From Silene latifolia (taxonomy: Eukaryota > Streptophyta > Magnoliopsida > Caryophyllales > Caryophyllaceae): DNA of 64,000 nt. How positions within the stretch are numbered: position 1 is the stretch's first letter; each line of letters begins with the position of its first letter. The stretch is taken from NCBI RefSeq assembly GCF_048544455.1, contig NC_133532.1, positions 13,456,948 to 13,520,947 on the forward strand, read 5' to 3'. The notes below the pieces were generated by a model that saw nothing but the letters and a program-made list of their open reading frames with translations, was not told the origin of the DNA and made no database searches. The position numbers and the translations under genes were made by a program. Below, piece by piece: positions 45,082 to 56,500 of the stretch.

Positions 45082-47166
45082 TTATATACTAATGCTATGG
45101 CTTCGGGAAGAGGTGTTTGTGAGGTCGTCAGATGGATCCCAATCTAATGATGAAGAGTAAATCTTTGAAAGTGTCAGGGAGACTTCAGCCATTGATGGTC
45201 GGGAATTCATGTCACGGTCTACACACTTATGAGCCAATTGAGCCATTGAATGTGCCAAGTCCAATGGGTATTCCTTGTGTAGATTAGAATCCATGAATTC
45301 CGTCAGCTTTTCCCTCACGTTGCTGCCCTCGAACACCCTCCTGATTACAACAAACAATAGATCATCTGCACCTCCATGGTTTGTTCCTGATGGTTTTACT
45401 TTTACAGCTGGTTTTCCTGAGAGAAGTTCTAAAATTACTACCCCAAATGCAAACACATCAAGTTTAGGGGTGACGGCCCCGTTTTCTATGTATTCGGGTG
45501 CTAAGTAACCATGAGTTCCAACCACATGTTTGGTTAAATGTATTACTCCACTTTCATCTTCACTTTGTATTGTTCTTGCTAATCCAAAATTCGTGATCTT
45601 TGCTCTGTTGGTGGCATCTAAAAGTATATTGCTGCTCTTCAAATTCTTGTGAATATAAGGTGGATTAATGTAGCTGTGCAGGTAATTGAGAGCATCCGCG
45701 ACATTGCAGGCAATCTGCACCCTTTGTTTCCAACTAAGAACAGGCGGAGTCTGAGAATCATCTTCAGAGTTATAATTCTTTTGACGGAAAAGCCAATCAT
45801 GAATCGACCCGTTCTCAGCATACTCATAAACCAAGTAAGTGTTTCCTTCATGAATGCAATACCCAGATAACCGGATTATGTTATAATGATTGATTCGCTT
45901 TAAAATATTAATCTCATCATTCGGTACATTCCCTTTAAGGATCTTAACTGCTGCTTCATCACCATTAAACTCTCCTCGATACACAGACCCTTTAATCCGA
46001 TTCCCATCACTGAAATTCCCAGTTGCCTTCTCGATTTCCCTGAACTTGTAAGCAGTCAACGACCCAATTGCGCTTTTGAACCCACCCAAGTCTGCAGACG
46101 ACGATTTTGTCGTCTGACTATTGCTATAAGATCCTGGTAAGGATATGTATTGCGCAGATTCAGATTCAGGCCTCTTTAGATCACCCTTTTCCTCACCCTT
46201 GACCACAGAAACCGCCTTCTTTTTCGAACACCAGACTAATAAGAAAGCCACAGAAATCACTAAAACCCCAACCCCGACTCCAACTCCAATATAAACCCCC
46301 GTCTTTGAAGACCCACCACCGCCACCACCACGACTGCCAGAACCAACAGGACTGTCAGATTGAGGAGCTGGCGCAGGCGGGGATGAACCGAGCTTAATAT
46401 TAATAGGTTCGGACTTGAGAGGGACCAGTAATGGATTATAAGGGTAGATAACTTCATTAGGCTGAAGTTCATTAGCATCTACAATACTTTGATCAGTCAT
46501 ACCGAACATTGCAGCAATACTACTTATAGTATCCCCACTTACAACTAAATATGACAGCAAAAACTTGGCACCGTATTTCTTCTTTTGTTCAGAAGTTGGG
46601 CAAGCACACCTAAGAGGCACCAAGAAGGTCTCCCCAGCTGTCAAATTAGTAGCCGCATACGGATTCTGCGCCATCATGGCTTGACATGTAGTCAAGCCTT
46701 GGTAAGTATTATTAGCCATGCTAAAATACGTCTCGCCTGTTACTTTCAATGTGTAATTTGCATTTTTCTGATAATACCCCTGTCGGTTTTTTCCGTGTTT
46801 AACACACGAACATGCGACAGGAATTAAAATAAGACGATTATCGTCGATTTGGTCTACGTCCGAGATGTTGTTGAGCTTTGCAATGGCCGAGGGGGTGGAG
46901 TTCAGAAGATACGCGATAGTGGGAGGAGAGTTGTAAGGCGGGATTGATCTGAATGTTATGTAAGACGTACACGATGATGAAATACCGTTACAAACGAACC
47001 CTTTGGTTACGTTGTCGTTATTTCCGCAAGCGAGCTGGTCGTTGTTGAGATAGGCTTGTTGAGATTCGGATAATTGTATTTGAAGGTGTAATGTTGTGAT
47101 TATAATTAGAAGTATCGTCACGGGTGCGTGTTTTGAGGTGTTTAGGATGCTTGTTTTGAGCTCCAT
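45082..47166 (-). CDS. LYK5: LysM receptor-like pseudokinase, LYK4/LYK5 type, 694 aa
   Basis: A single-exon gene. A signal peptide at about 1-32 (TILLIIITTLHLQIQL) is followed by an ectodomain with three LysM-type blocks and the paired-cysteine motifs CSC (119-121) and CAC (187-189); the third LysM is around 205-240 (VVSGDTISSIAAMFGMTDQS). Transmembrane helix about 291-313; juxtamembrane Ser-rich region; kinase fold about 385-665. The ATP-site Lys is present (AAVKIL, K408), but the catalytic loop is HKN (506-508) instead of HRD and NFG (526-528) replaces DFG, so it should lack phosphotransfer activity. Arabidopsis LYK4 and LYK5, plasma-membrane chitin-oligomer co-receptors acting with CERK1, have this architecture. 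The start is fixed by the only Met ahead of the signal peptide. LYK5 versus LYK4 is not resolved from sequence alone. Confidence 0.92.
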   Translation of the reverse strand: MELKTSILNTSKHAPVTILLIIITTLHLQIQLSESQQAYLNNDQLACGNNDNVTKGFVCNGISSSCTSYITFRSIPPYNSPPTIAYLLNSTPSAIAKLNNISDVDQIDDNRLILIPVACSCVKHGKNRQGYYQKNANYTLKVTGETYFSMANNTYQGLTTCQAMMAQNPYAATNLTAGETFLVPLRCACPTSEQKKKYGAKFLLSYLVVSGDTISSIAAMFGMTDQSIVDANELQPNEVIYPYNPLLVPLKSEPINIKLGSSPPAPAPQSDSPVGSGSRGGGGGGSSKTGVYIGVGVGVGVLVISVAFLLVWCSKKKAVSVVKGEEKGDLKRPESESAQYISLPGSYSNSQTTKSSSADLGGFKSAIGSLTAYKFREIEKATGNFSDGNRIKGSVYRGEFNGDEAAVKILKGNVPNDEINILKRINHYNIIRLSGYCIHEGNTYLVYEYAENGSIHDWLFRQKNYNSEDDSQTPPVLSWKQRVQIACNVADALNYLHSYINPPYIHKNLKSSNILLDATNRAKITNFGLARTIQSEDESGVIHLTKHVVGTHGYLAPEYIENGAVTPKLDVFAFGVVILELLSGKPAVKVKPSGTNHGGADDLLFVVIRRVFEGSNVREKLTEFMDSNLHKEYPLDLAHSMAQLAHKCVDRDMNSRPSMAEVSLTLSKIYSSSLDWDPSDDLTNTSSRSHSISI

Positions 47167-47443
47167 TGTTGTGGAATGTGGAATGTTGAGATTTGGATTA
47201 ATTAGTTAGGTTGGTGATTGAGCATACTAATATGCTTTTTTGTTTATTTTTTCTTGGGTGGGGCCCGGGTTGACCCGAAAAGTCGTAATGGAGGAATAAA
47301 GAAAGGGAAGGAGAAGAGTAATGGAGGCTGGAACGCGGTATTTGGTCTACTCTTGGACTTATTCAACTACATGAGTTGCTGTGTTCGAATGCGCAACTGA
47401 TAAGGGACCTACTTGCTGTCACTTGTCTTTAGGAAAATTATTA

Positions 47444-48550
47444 GAGCATACGAAGAGTATGTCCTCTTCCTCTTATTTTTTCTCTTTCCTTCTATTTTTT
47501 TTTGACACCTCATTTCCCACTATCTTCATCTTTTCTTAACATTTTCTCTATTTTCTTCCCACATCAAAGATGATCCTTTTATTCAGAGCACCCACAATAG
47601 AGAGGATTGAGCATCCTCTTAACCCTCTCTCTCCTCTAAGAGGACATCCTCTCTATTGTGGGAACTATATTGGGTGTCCTCTTGTATAGAGGAAGATGGG
47701 TCTTCCTCCTCTCTTTTAGAGGAAAGTAGAGGAAAGGTGACATAGGTTGTCTTGCTTGTGCTAATGTTTATTTGCCATATGGATAATATTTTTATTTATT
47801 ATGGAAAAAAAAAATACTCAATATACTCTTAATTGTTATTGTACATTCATATTTGTTCTAACATATATGGACTATGTTTCAAGGCTCGAACATAAACTAA
47901 AAATATGCATTACAATTTAATGTTAAGTTTCATGTATTTTGCTTTATAAAATTTAAATCTTACTTTGTATTATGAATTTGATTTGTTTTGTTTTATGAAT
48001 TTTATATGTTATTTAGTTTAGCAACACGGACTTTTTTTAAAATTAGTTTTATTAATTTGTAAATTATTAAAACAATATAAAGCAACCCATAATATTAAAT
48101 ATAAATAAAATAAATATAATAATAAGAAAAATAATATAAGAGGATCCTCTCTATTGTGGAGGAAAAAAAATATAATAGAAATGAAGAGAATGTAGATAGT
48201 GGAAAATGAGATGGATGAAAGAGGGAATGAGGTGTCAAAAAAATAGAAAGAAAGAGAAAAAATAAGAGGATGAAACTATCCTCTCTATTGTGGCCTTGTG
48301 GGTGCTCTCATCCTCTCTCAATTTTTTTATGACCAAAAAATAAAAAAGAAACATATTACATGACACATGGTATATGAGGGATGACTAGTGGGCACAAGGG
48401 CCAAGGTTGTACTTCCTCTAAAAATAGAGGAAGTCTTCCTCTTCCTCTTCAAAGAAGATGTTAAGAGTATATACCCACATTGAAGAAGACATCCTCTTAG
48501 ATGAAAGGGAATGCTAAGAGGATGATCCATCCTCTTCAATGTGGATGCTC
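47444..48550. mobile_element. PIF/Harbinger-like MITE, 1107 bp, with a nested relative
   Basis: TTA at 47441-47443 and 48551-48553. Ends GAGCATACGAAGAGTATG and (reverse complement) GAGCATCCACATTGAAGAGG. An inner element at 47586-48307 has ends GAGCACCCACAA and a flanking TCA (47583-47585, 48308-48310). The motif atcctctctattgtgg recurs in both orientations at about 47596, 47648, 48142 and 48280. The AT-rich centre has no coding capacity. Confidence 0.7.
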
Positions 48551-48554
48551 TTAG

Positions 48555-48745
48555 ACGGATACTTTTTCCCGGAAGCTTTAGACGGGCATATGTGATTATT
48601 TTATAGTTAAATATATCCATAATGGTACATTCAGCTTATGATAACTTGTTTTTCAATAGTGGTTACTTTTAGCCGTAAAATAGTTATAAAATTCCGTCTT
48701 ATTGCTTCAGACAAAAATGGCCCGTCTGAAACAAGACTAGCTGTT
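48555..48745. repeat. MITE-like copy of the 'agacgg...gtctgaaac' family
   Basis: Runs from gctttagacgggcatatgtg to cccgtctgaaacaagactag. Related sequence, with ggtcac/tggtcacattt blocks, occurs at 60185-60335 and 62590-62800. Ends not defined. Confidence 0.5.
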
Positions 48746-48984
48746 TACCTAGATCAAATAAGACCATTGTATTGTATGTAAAGGTAGAAATTGGGTTAGT
48801 CGGATCATATTGGTTTCCAATCCATATTGGCTCAACCAACCCTTTTGGGTTGAGTCGGGTCGGCTTCGGTTTTCAATGTTTTCGGGCCATCTATCCGAGA
48901 AAAAAAGGACCTACAGACTACGTATTTTCCAAATCTACAAAATACCGGGCCAAAATATTCCTGTATTTTCGACTCAAACCCGCA

Positions 48985-49800
48985 TTTGATCACCTCTAGA
49001 TACAGGTTGTATGACAATCGCGTACAAGATTCGGTTTTCAATGTTTTCGGTGTAAAACCACTTACGTTTAATAATGGATCATTTTCACCATGTATCAACT
49101 ATCAACTATACGTATAACTGTATAAGTGAGTGTATTCTGTTGTATGACAATCGCGTACAAGAATTTGTTTTTCGAAATTGTATTTTTTTGTTAGAAAAAT
49201 CAAATTATACCCCCTTTTAATTTATTATATATTGTCCGTTTGTCCCATTTTGACAAGAGACCGTCATAGAATTATAAATTTCTTGAGTAGAAGCTTCAGT
49301 ATGAACACAAATTCTCATTATAGACGGACATTATCCGTCTATACGTATAGACGGATACCATTTCCCTCACAAAATACCCATTTACCATAAAGTGGGAAGC
49401 ACATGGGGGTGCCCCACCTTGTCCCTTCTACCCATTTTATTAGAGGTCTTTATCCGTCTGTTCGCCCCACCCGTCTACACAAATTCTCATTATAGACGGA
49501 CACTATCCGTCTATACGTATAGACGGATACCATTTTCCCTCACAAAATACCCATTTGCCATAAAGTGGAAAGCACATGGGGGTGCCCCACCTTGTCCCCC
49601 CTACCCATTTTATTAGAGGTCTTTACCCGTTTGTTCGCCTCACCCGTCTATACCAAGACCTATTGACCCGTCTATACCAAGACCTATTGCAGAATATGTA
49701 GAAAATAAAATTAGTGCTTTTGTTGCCGTAATATTAACGTCTTTGACCTTGCTTTCATACCTTGTTATCAAACTTATACGTTGCGTAATCCTTTTTTATG
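48985..49800. repeat. duplicated sequence upstream of the intact receptor gene
   Basis: Counterpart of 44390-44850. It is interrupted by two head-to-tail MITE copies (49305-49660). With 44876-48984 it forms the second unit of a direct tandem duplication that also copied the receptor gene. Confidence 0.65.
49305..49660 (+). repeat. two head-to-tail copies of a MITE
   Basis: Copies at 49305-49476 and 49477-49648 with a period of 172 bases, each running acacaaattctcattatag to ttcgccccacccgtcta. A third copy is at 702-890 in reverse. The short phrase gacccgtctataccaagacc repeats at the right edge. Confidence 0.85.
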
Positions 49801-49841
49801 TTTTTTTTGTCTACCGGGATGAAAATGGAGTAAATAATAAT

Positions 49842-50002
49842 CCCTCCATCCCGATTAATTGTTGTTTTTGATTTTAGTAAAAAGATCAAGGAAAATGAAT
49901 GATCAAATCTATTCATCAATTTCATTATTAAAATAGAAAGGACAACAACTGTCTGAGATACTCAAATAAAATAGGACAACAAATAACCAGAAACAGAGGG
50001 AG
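49842..50002. mobile_element. Stowaway-like MITE
   Basis: ATCCCTCCATCCCGATTAAT at left and ccagaaacagagggagta at right. Contains a duplicated gacaacaa core. Related to 44441-44612. Exact tips uncertain. Confidence 0.65.
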
Positions 50003-50370
50003 TATTAATTAAGGAAACACGTTGATTCCTTTTTGTCTTTTATCGCGTCGATTTTCTTTCCTCTTTTAGCAAGTTTTTCTCGAGTGGTGGTTAGATCATC
50101 ATCCCACTCCTTATGCCCAAATGACCTAGATTCGATTCCTTTAAAGAATTGGTAGTAGCCGGAAGTTTTGCATGATAGTCCCTGCTCTTTTCGAAAAGAG
50201 CAGAGCTGAACTAAGAGCTAATTTGTGAAAATATTAGTTTAATTGAGTTGAATGAAGCTGAACTGAATATAACTGAAACAAGTTAATATAAGAAAATAGT
50301 TAAAAAACAATTATAATACTGCGTATGCCTTATATAAAAGGTAAACAAAAGACCCGTACCGAGCAAGTAA

Positions 50371-52213
50371 TCAGCCTAGCTCATATGCTCCTAAGAGTTC
50401 GACTTGACATCCCGATGTACTCTCTACACACTCAAATAAAGTTTGGCAAAATTGAGATTTCACCAAGTAATAATCATCACTAGGCCAATTCGGAACAGGT
50501 GAATGGAGAACGAGCTTCTCCAAAACCTTGGCACTTCTTAGCAACCCTGTCACTAGATTCAACACATATTCGCTAAATCGATAGATACACGTATACAATT
50601 CTATACGTTTCACTCGTTGAACTAACATAAACATAGCTTCTGGATTCGGCATTATCAAGGTAAGATGTAACACAATAACCTCTAAATTCGGACAATGTAT
50701 CATTTGTTTCTCAAATATTGCTTGAAATATTTCAGGGCTCAAAGATAATTCAAGACGAATCAATTCGGGTAACGTAATATGATGACAATTATTGTCGAAC
50801 CTCGTTGTTGAGCCGGTAGAAAGCATAAGCGCCTTGACATTTGAAACCGAGTCCAACATTTGCATCGATAATAAGGAATTAGAACAATAATCCAATTGTT
50901 CCAATATCGGAGTATCCATAATAACATCGCGGAACAATTTCCCATCTAAATTTATAATTAATCGTTTTAAACTCTTACTTGTTCCTTTCCTGAGGATCAT
51001 AAAAGGAATTGAATTAACATACAATTAAAGGTGAAATAAATTATACTTTTTACAAAATATACAATCAAAATTCAGAAAAAAAAACAATTAACAAATGAAA
51101 TCATAATCGAAATTGAATTAACATGAATTACAGAATATTTTAAATTATTTTACAGAAAAAAATATTTGAATTTTAAAATAAAACTAAATACTCCATCTAT
51201 TTTTCTATATATGACTTTCTCACATTTCGAGACACACACTTCTCTTTTTAATATCTCTCAAATTATATGCTTAAATATAGTGATATGTATACTCATATGA
51301 AAGAGTTTTTCATAAGGAATTTAATGGTATAATTTTTTTAATTTTTTTATCAAACATATTTTTGTAAATATTAAAGTCAAAGGCTTGTCTTGAAAAAGCA
51401 AAACTCATATATTAAAAAATGGTGGGAGTATTTCCTAAAATTGTTAACAATTCTTTTAAAAAATATACCGTATATAATTTTTTTTGACAAAAAAAAAATG
51501 AATGAATAATCTAAAAAATATATGTGTCTGGTTTTAATTGTCTAAACTTTTCTTAGATAACCAAGAATTGTTTTAATAAAAAAAAAATGTTTTAATACCT
51601 TCCTTTCCTGAGAATGGCAAATCGACAAGAACAAGTCTTCAAGTGACGGGCAACAACTTAATAACCTTTCCAAATATTTATAATCGAATTCATCGATACA
51701 TACATCATCCGACCTATGGATACTTAGTTTCTTGAGGTTCGGAAGAGCAATCGAATTAGGAAGTCTCCAACAAATGCCGTTGGAATGACGATCCAACTCG
51801 AGTGTTACGAGCGAATGCATACGAAAAACGCTCGGTGGGCTCATCAATTGATGATCAGATTGACCGTCACCTGCAGAGCAAGAAAGCTTCATATGTTGGA
51901 CGTTACGAGAACGTAGTTGACGAGCCCATGTATCGATGATTAGCCAACAACGAGGTTCGTCGTAGTGGTTAGCTTGAATATTAAGACAAAATGTGTCGAT
52001 AACGGGTGGAGCGAATAAGGTGAAGAGGTTATCAAGGATTATCCAATATTGGTAAATATTGTAGGTAGGTTTGTTATATTGTCTGTAAGATTGTTTGATG
52101 ATGAAACTAGTAGTGGAAATTGTAATGACCGTGTCGCGAAGAAGGTTAAGGCGGGAGATAATGTTGTTGACGATGTCGTCCGGAAGGGAGCTCCATCTAT
52201 GTTTTTGCTCCAT
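50371..52213 (-). CDS. F-box/LRR (FBD-type) protein gene
   Basis: Exon 1 (51600-52213) starts MEQKHRWSSLPDDIVNNIIS, an F-box at residues 6-45, then LRR-like repeats (ALPNLKKLSIHRSDD, CCPSLEDLFLSICHS), ending at an AAG|GTATTA donor in phase 0. A second coding block (50371 to about 50989) carries MDTPILEQLDYCSNS, HCPNLEVIVLHLT, and an FBD-like end (LLRSAKVLEKLVLHS...CQVELLGAYELG-stop). The best acceptor, CTCAG|GAAAGG at 50989, leaves one base over, so the two do not join in frame. A small exon may be missed in 50990-51599, or the gene may be damaged. Probable role: SCF ubiquitin-ligase substrate receptor. It is not a close copy of the gene at 2050-3843. Confidence 0.75.
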
Positions 52214-52440
52214 TGTTGAATGTCTTTGTCAGGAAAGCTAGGGTTTAATGATTTATGGTAAGCTAGAGTTTATAACAATCCTAAGAAATCTTGTATGTTT
52301 ATACTTTGATTGGACAAATGAGAAGATCAGGATATTATTATCGTTTGGGCTAGGGCTAGGGCTCGGGATCTGTTATGGGCCTAGCCCAGAAAATAATAGC
52401 TAGGACGTAGCTAACACGCCGATAATAAATCACGTAAGTG

Positions 52441-52836
52441 TAAAGATGGTAATGGATCGGGTTTTGCAAGATCCAAACCCGATCCATATCCAAAATTTTA
52501 AAATCCATATCCAACCCATTATACTTTTTTCCGAATCCATATCCGATCCACCATATAATCCAAAACCAAATCCAAAACTTGATTTGACTACATAAAAAAT
52601 TCATTTTATATGGCAAAATTGAAATTTCAAGTACAATATACTAATATAGCCTAAATTTCCAAAAATATTTGAATGGATCGGGTTTGGATTTGGTTCGGGT
52701 TTTTCAATTATGGATTTGGATATGAATTTTTAAACAGTGGATCAGGTATAGGTTATTAAGAGTTGGGTTTGGATAGGATGTTTTCCTTCGAGTTGGTTCG
52801 GTTTCGGTTCGGTTTAGGTCATAATTGCCATCCCTA
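52441..52836. mobile_element. hAT-like MITE, 396 bp
   Basis: Ends TAAAGATGGTAAT and (reverse complement) TAGGGATGGCAATTATG. Flanked by 8-bp near-duplication CGTAAGTG/CGTAAGCG (52433-52440, 52837-52844; one mismatch). The interior is rich in gatcgggtttggat phrases in both orientations. Confidence 0.7.
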
Positions 52837-53039
52837 CGTAAGCGTGTGTTGGTCCATTTCTCTTTCATTGGTATTTGTGTCAAAATCAAAGGATAACAAT
52901 TGAGCGGAACATAGGGAGTACATTTTTATATTTTAGGTGACCGTTTCTTATACGATGTCCACTGCGAGGCGCGAGATCAATTAAAACCAGAATAGAGGAG
53001 GAAATAGAATAGAGGGAGCGAGTTGAATAAACCTTTTAA

Positions 53040-53342
53040 GGGGGCGTTTGGTTGGAGCTTTTGGAATGGATTGGAATGGATTCAATCCATTCAAGTGTTT
53101 GGTTGGAGCATTTTGGAATGGAGTTAGATACTTGATGGATTCTAACTCCATTCCAACCCCTTGGATTTCCATACCCACATCTTCCCCCAAGTTTCTAACT
53201 CCATTCCACCTTATATTGTTTTTCTTCTCCATTTCAAGGTTGAACCAAACAACTACAAACAAGTATGGGTATCTAACTCCATACCTCCATGGATTTACAC
53301 TCCATTCCAATCCATTCCAACACTTTGAACCAAACGACCCCT
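53040..53342. mobile_element. Tourist-like MITE, 303 bp
   Basis: TAA at 53037-53039 and 53343-53345. Ends GGGGGCGTTTGGTT and (reverse complement) GGGGTCGTTTGGTT. The interior is built of inverted ggaatggattgg/ccattccaat phrases. Confidence 0.88.
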
Positions 53343-53558
53343 AAGTCTTCAACCAATAAGCATCTTCTTAACTACAAATATTCTTGTTTAAGACGGTAAT
53401 ATATCGGTCTTACTCTCTCAACTAATGTTTATACACAAATGGAAAATAAACAGCACCTAATTAGTAGAAACCAAATATCAGTAATCCTACCAACAACAAT
53501 CAGACCCGTTTTTCTTATACTTAGCTTATGAATTTTCTCAACTTAGAGATCACATTTT

Positions 53559-56500
53559 TTATATCTCATATGTCATTCCGACTTTAAGCAATCTCTTTCG
53601 AGGAATATCAAGAGCCTTATCAGTTTGTCTCAAATTTCTCTTGATAAAATTATACGCCAAATCAATCACAATCTTCTTTCCGACTCCGGCTCCTTTGCCA
53701 GAGATAATCTCACTTTCTCCCATCATATGTACAATCCCATCACAAGAAGCTTTCTCGACCACTTCAATTTCTTTTTCCATCTCTTCTTCGTTATCCTTTG
53801 TTATTTCTTCCTCATTCTCCGTCTCCTCGACTATCTCTACAATGTCGCCTTGGTTATTCTTAACATGATGAAACCAAAAATCTTCCCTCATGAATTCCTT
53901 AAGCTTTTCGACTAGGAGCCTTTCAAACGGCTCAACCTCGTTTCGACCATCAGTATATCCATACCGTACTACACAGCGGAACACATAAAGTTCCCTCGGA
54001 TTCACCCTACGGAACAGAAACCGCTCCTCAGGTGGAACAGTACTAATCGGAAGTGATTTAATAGAAACGAACACAACCACCGATTGCAATGCTGGTACAT
54101 TCCCAAGATAATGCTCGAAAATAGGAGGAATCCCATGAACGAGTTCAGAATAAAAGATCGCCATACCAGGAATTCGACAGAAATTGCTGTGACTCGTAAT
54201 TTCCCTTAGAGTTTCAGGCGAGACTTTGTTCTCGACTTCATAGTAGTACTTCTTCCGGTACACGTAGTTCCAAATGTACATTACGGATAATAGAAGGCAC
54301 GCGAAGGCTATTGGAAAATATCCGCCATGTGGGAATTTGTAGAGCACCGATGTCAAGTAAATGAATTCGACAGACATTATACAACAGATGTATACTATCA
54401 CCAATGCTATGTTCTTTTTCCATATTACTAGCATCACCAGGATCATGAACGACGATGTGATCGTCTCAGCGAACACAACAGCAATTCCTGCATTTTGTCG
54501 GTAATTCAGTCAGACATACGTAATGTATGAAATGAATTATATAGATGTCAGCTATCTTAATTTGTAAATTCATTGTGACTGGTTTAATGATAGCATTAGA
54601 CCTGTAATCGGGCCGGGCTAGGGCCGGGCTGGACTCTCATGGTCAGACCCGGGCCAGGCCAGGGGAGGGGTGAACTTGGCTGGGCTGGGATATGCTTGAC
54701 TCGGCTCAGGGCCCGAGGCGGGCCGGGCTAACGGGCTTTACCAATTTATTTATTTATTTTTTTTGCTAAAATGACGAGCCAAGGCGGGCCGGGCTGGAAT
54801 TTTAGGACCCGGGCCAAGGTCGGGTTGGGCCAAGTTGCATAAAATGACGGGTCAGGGCGGGTCGGTTCGGGCTGTGCTGATGGCCTACTCTAGATAGTAG
54901 GGTGATATTTCAGGCCTGAAGTATTGGTCTGAATTTAGGTAACCTTTATTTTCCGTTCCAATAACAGCAACTAGTTAGCTACCCATGACCGGAATTCGAA
55001 ACCAGTTGCATTAAAATTGCAGTCGGGTTTTTTATGCCAGAAAAAAACATGTAGAAAAGATAATGCTTGTAAAGCGGAATCAAGGAGCTAACCATATGCG
55101 TTTCCTATCTTCTCTGTAGTTCTAAAAGCCAGAGTGACGAGAACACTAGCAATCATGATGACGTAGTTTACTTCCGGGATATAAACCTGGCCTTCAAAAG
55201 TGGCTGAAGTGTGGACGATACTGACCCGAGGGAAGCATCCTAGTGCTAAAGACTGTTGAATGATGGAGAAAGTACCGGAAATCATAGCTTGGCTTGCTAT
55301 AATCGCTGCAAGAACCGCTATCACAAACATCGGCCAGTATAATGGACCTGCAGAAAGAAGAGTCGATTTAATTTGGCGTAAACCAGAAAAAAATGCATTT
55401 TAGAACAGATGGAAAACAGGACATCAGTATCTATCAAGTATTAACCTGGTATAGCCTTGTAAAAAGTATTGGTGACGTCATCTTGGTGCAAGCGGAGGAA
55501 AGACGCTTGGCCGGAGTAAGTTAGCATAAGCGTAGGGTATACGACTGCAGACATACTTATTTGGATAGACCTTACAGAAAAGTGTCCAACATCAGCAAAT
55601 AATGCTTCAGTCCCTGCACCATTCATTTAGTTGTCACTGATAAGCTCAACGAACAGTCGAACATGATTAAGCGCCTTGATAACGGTTAGAAGGATAACCT
55701 GTGATACAAAGGACAACGCCGCCGAGGGAGATCCAAGCCTCTTTTCCATTCCTTCTGAAGTACTCAATGATATGCCATGGATTAAGCGCCTTGATAACGG
55801 TAGGATCATATTTAATGAAATTGTAGACACCAATTCCAGCATTCATTACGAACCAAACACTCACTATTGGCGCGAAACTGTATCCCACTTTATCTGTCCC
55901 AAATCTTTGTACTGAAAACAGCAATACCAAAATTGCAACCGATATCCACACCACCCTTCCTTTAAAATTTAAACCACAAGACAACTAAAGTCAGAATACC
56001 AATCAGCACAATAATTTCAAAAACAATACTTTCGACCTAGACCTGTACTCGGGCCGGGCTAGGGCCGGGCCAGGCTGGTTAGGGAGCTGGCCGGGCTCTC
56101 CTGGTCAGACCCGGGCCAAGCCATGGGAGGAGCGGGCTTGGCCGGGCCGGAATATGCTTGACCCGGACCATGGCCCGAGGCGGGCCAAGGACGGGCCTTA
56201 CCAATTTATTTACGAGTATTTATTTTTAATTTTTGCTAAAATGGCGGGTCAAGGATGGGCCGGGCCGGGTAAGTCCGTGCTGATGGCCAACTCTACTTTC
56301 GACTATACACGTTAAAATTTCGAGAACAGTAAATATTTACCTTCTGTAAAGGTAGATGCTGAAGCTTCTTTTAACCCACTGACAGCGGATAAAACTGCGA
56401 AACAGATTGAAAAATCAGAAAACTATACTAACCAAGTAGCTCCATAAGTTACATTCTTAAGGCTTGACATAAATGAAACGAGAAAACGAACCTGAAATGG

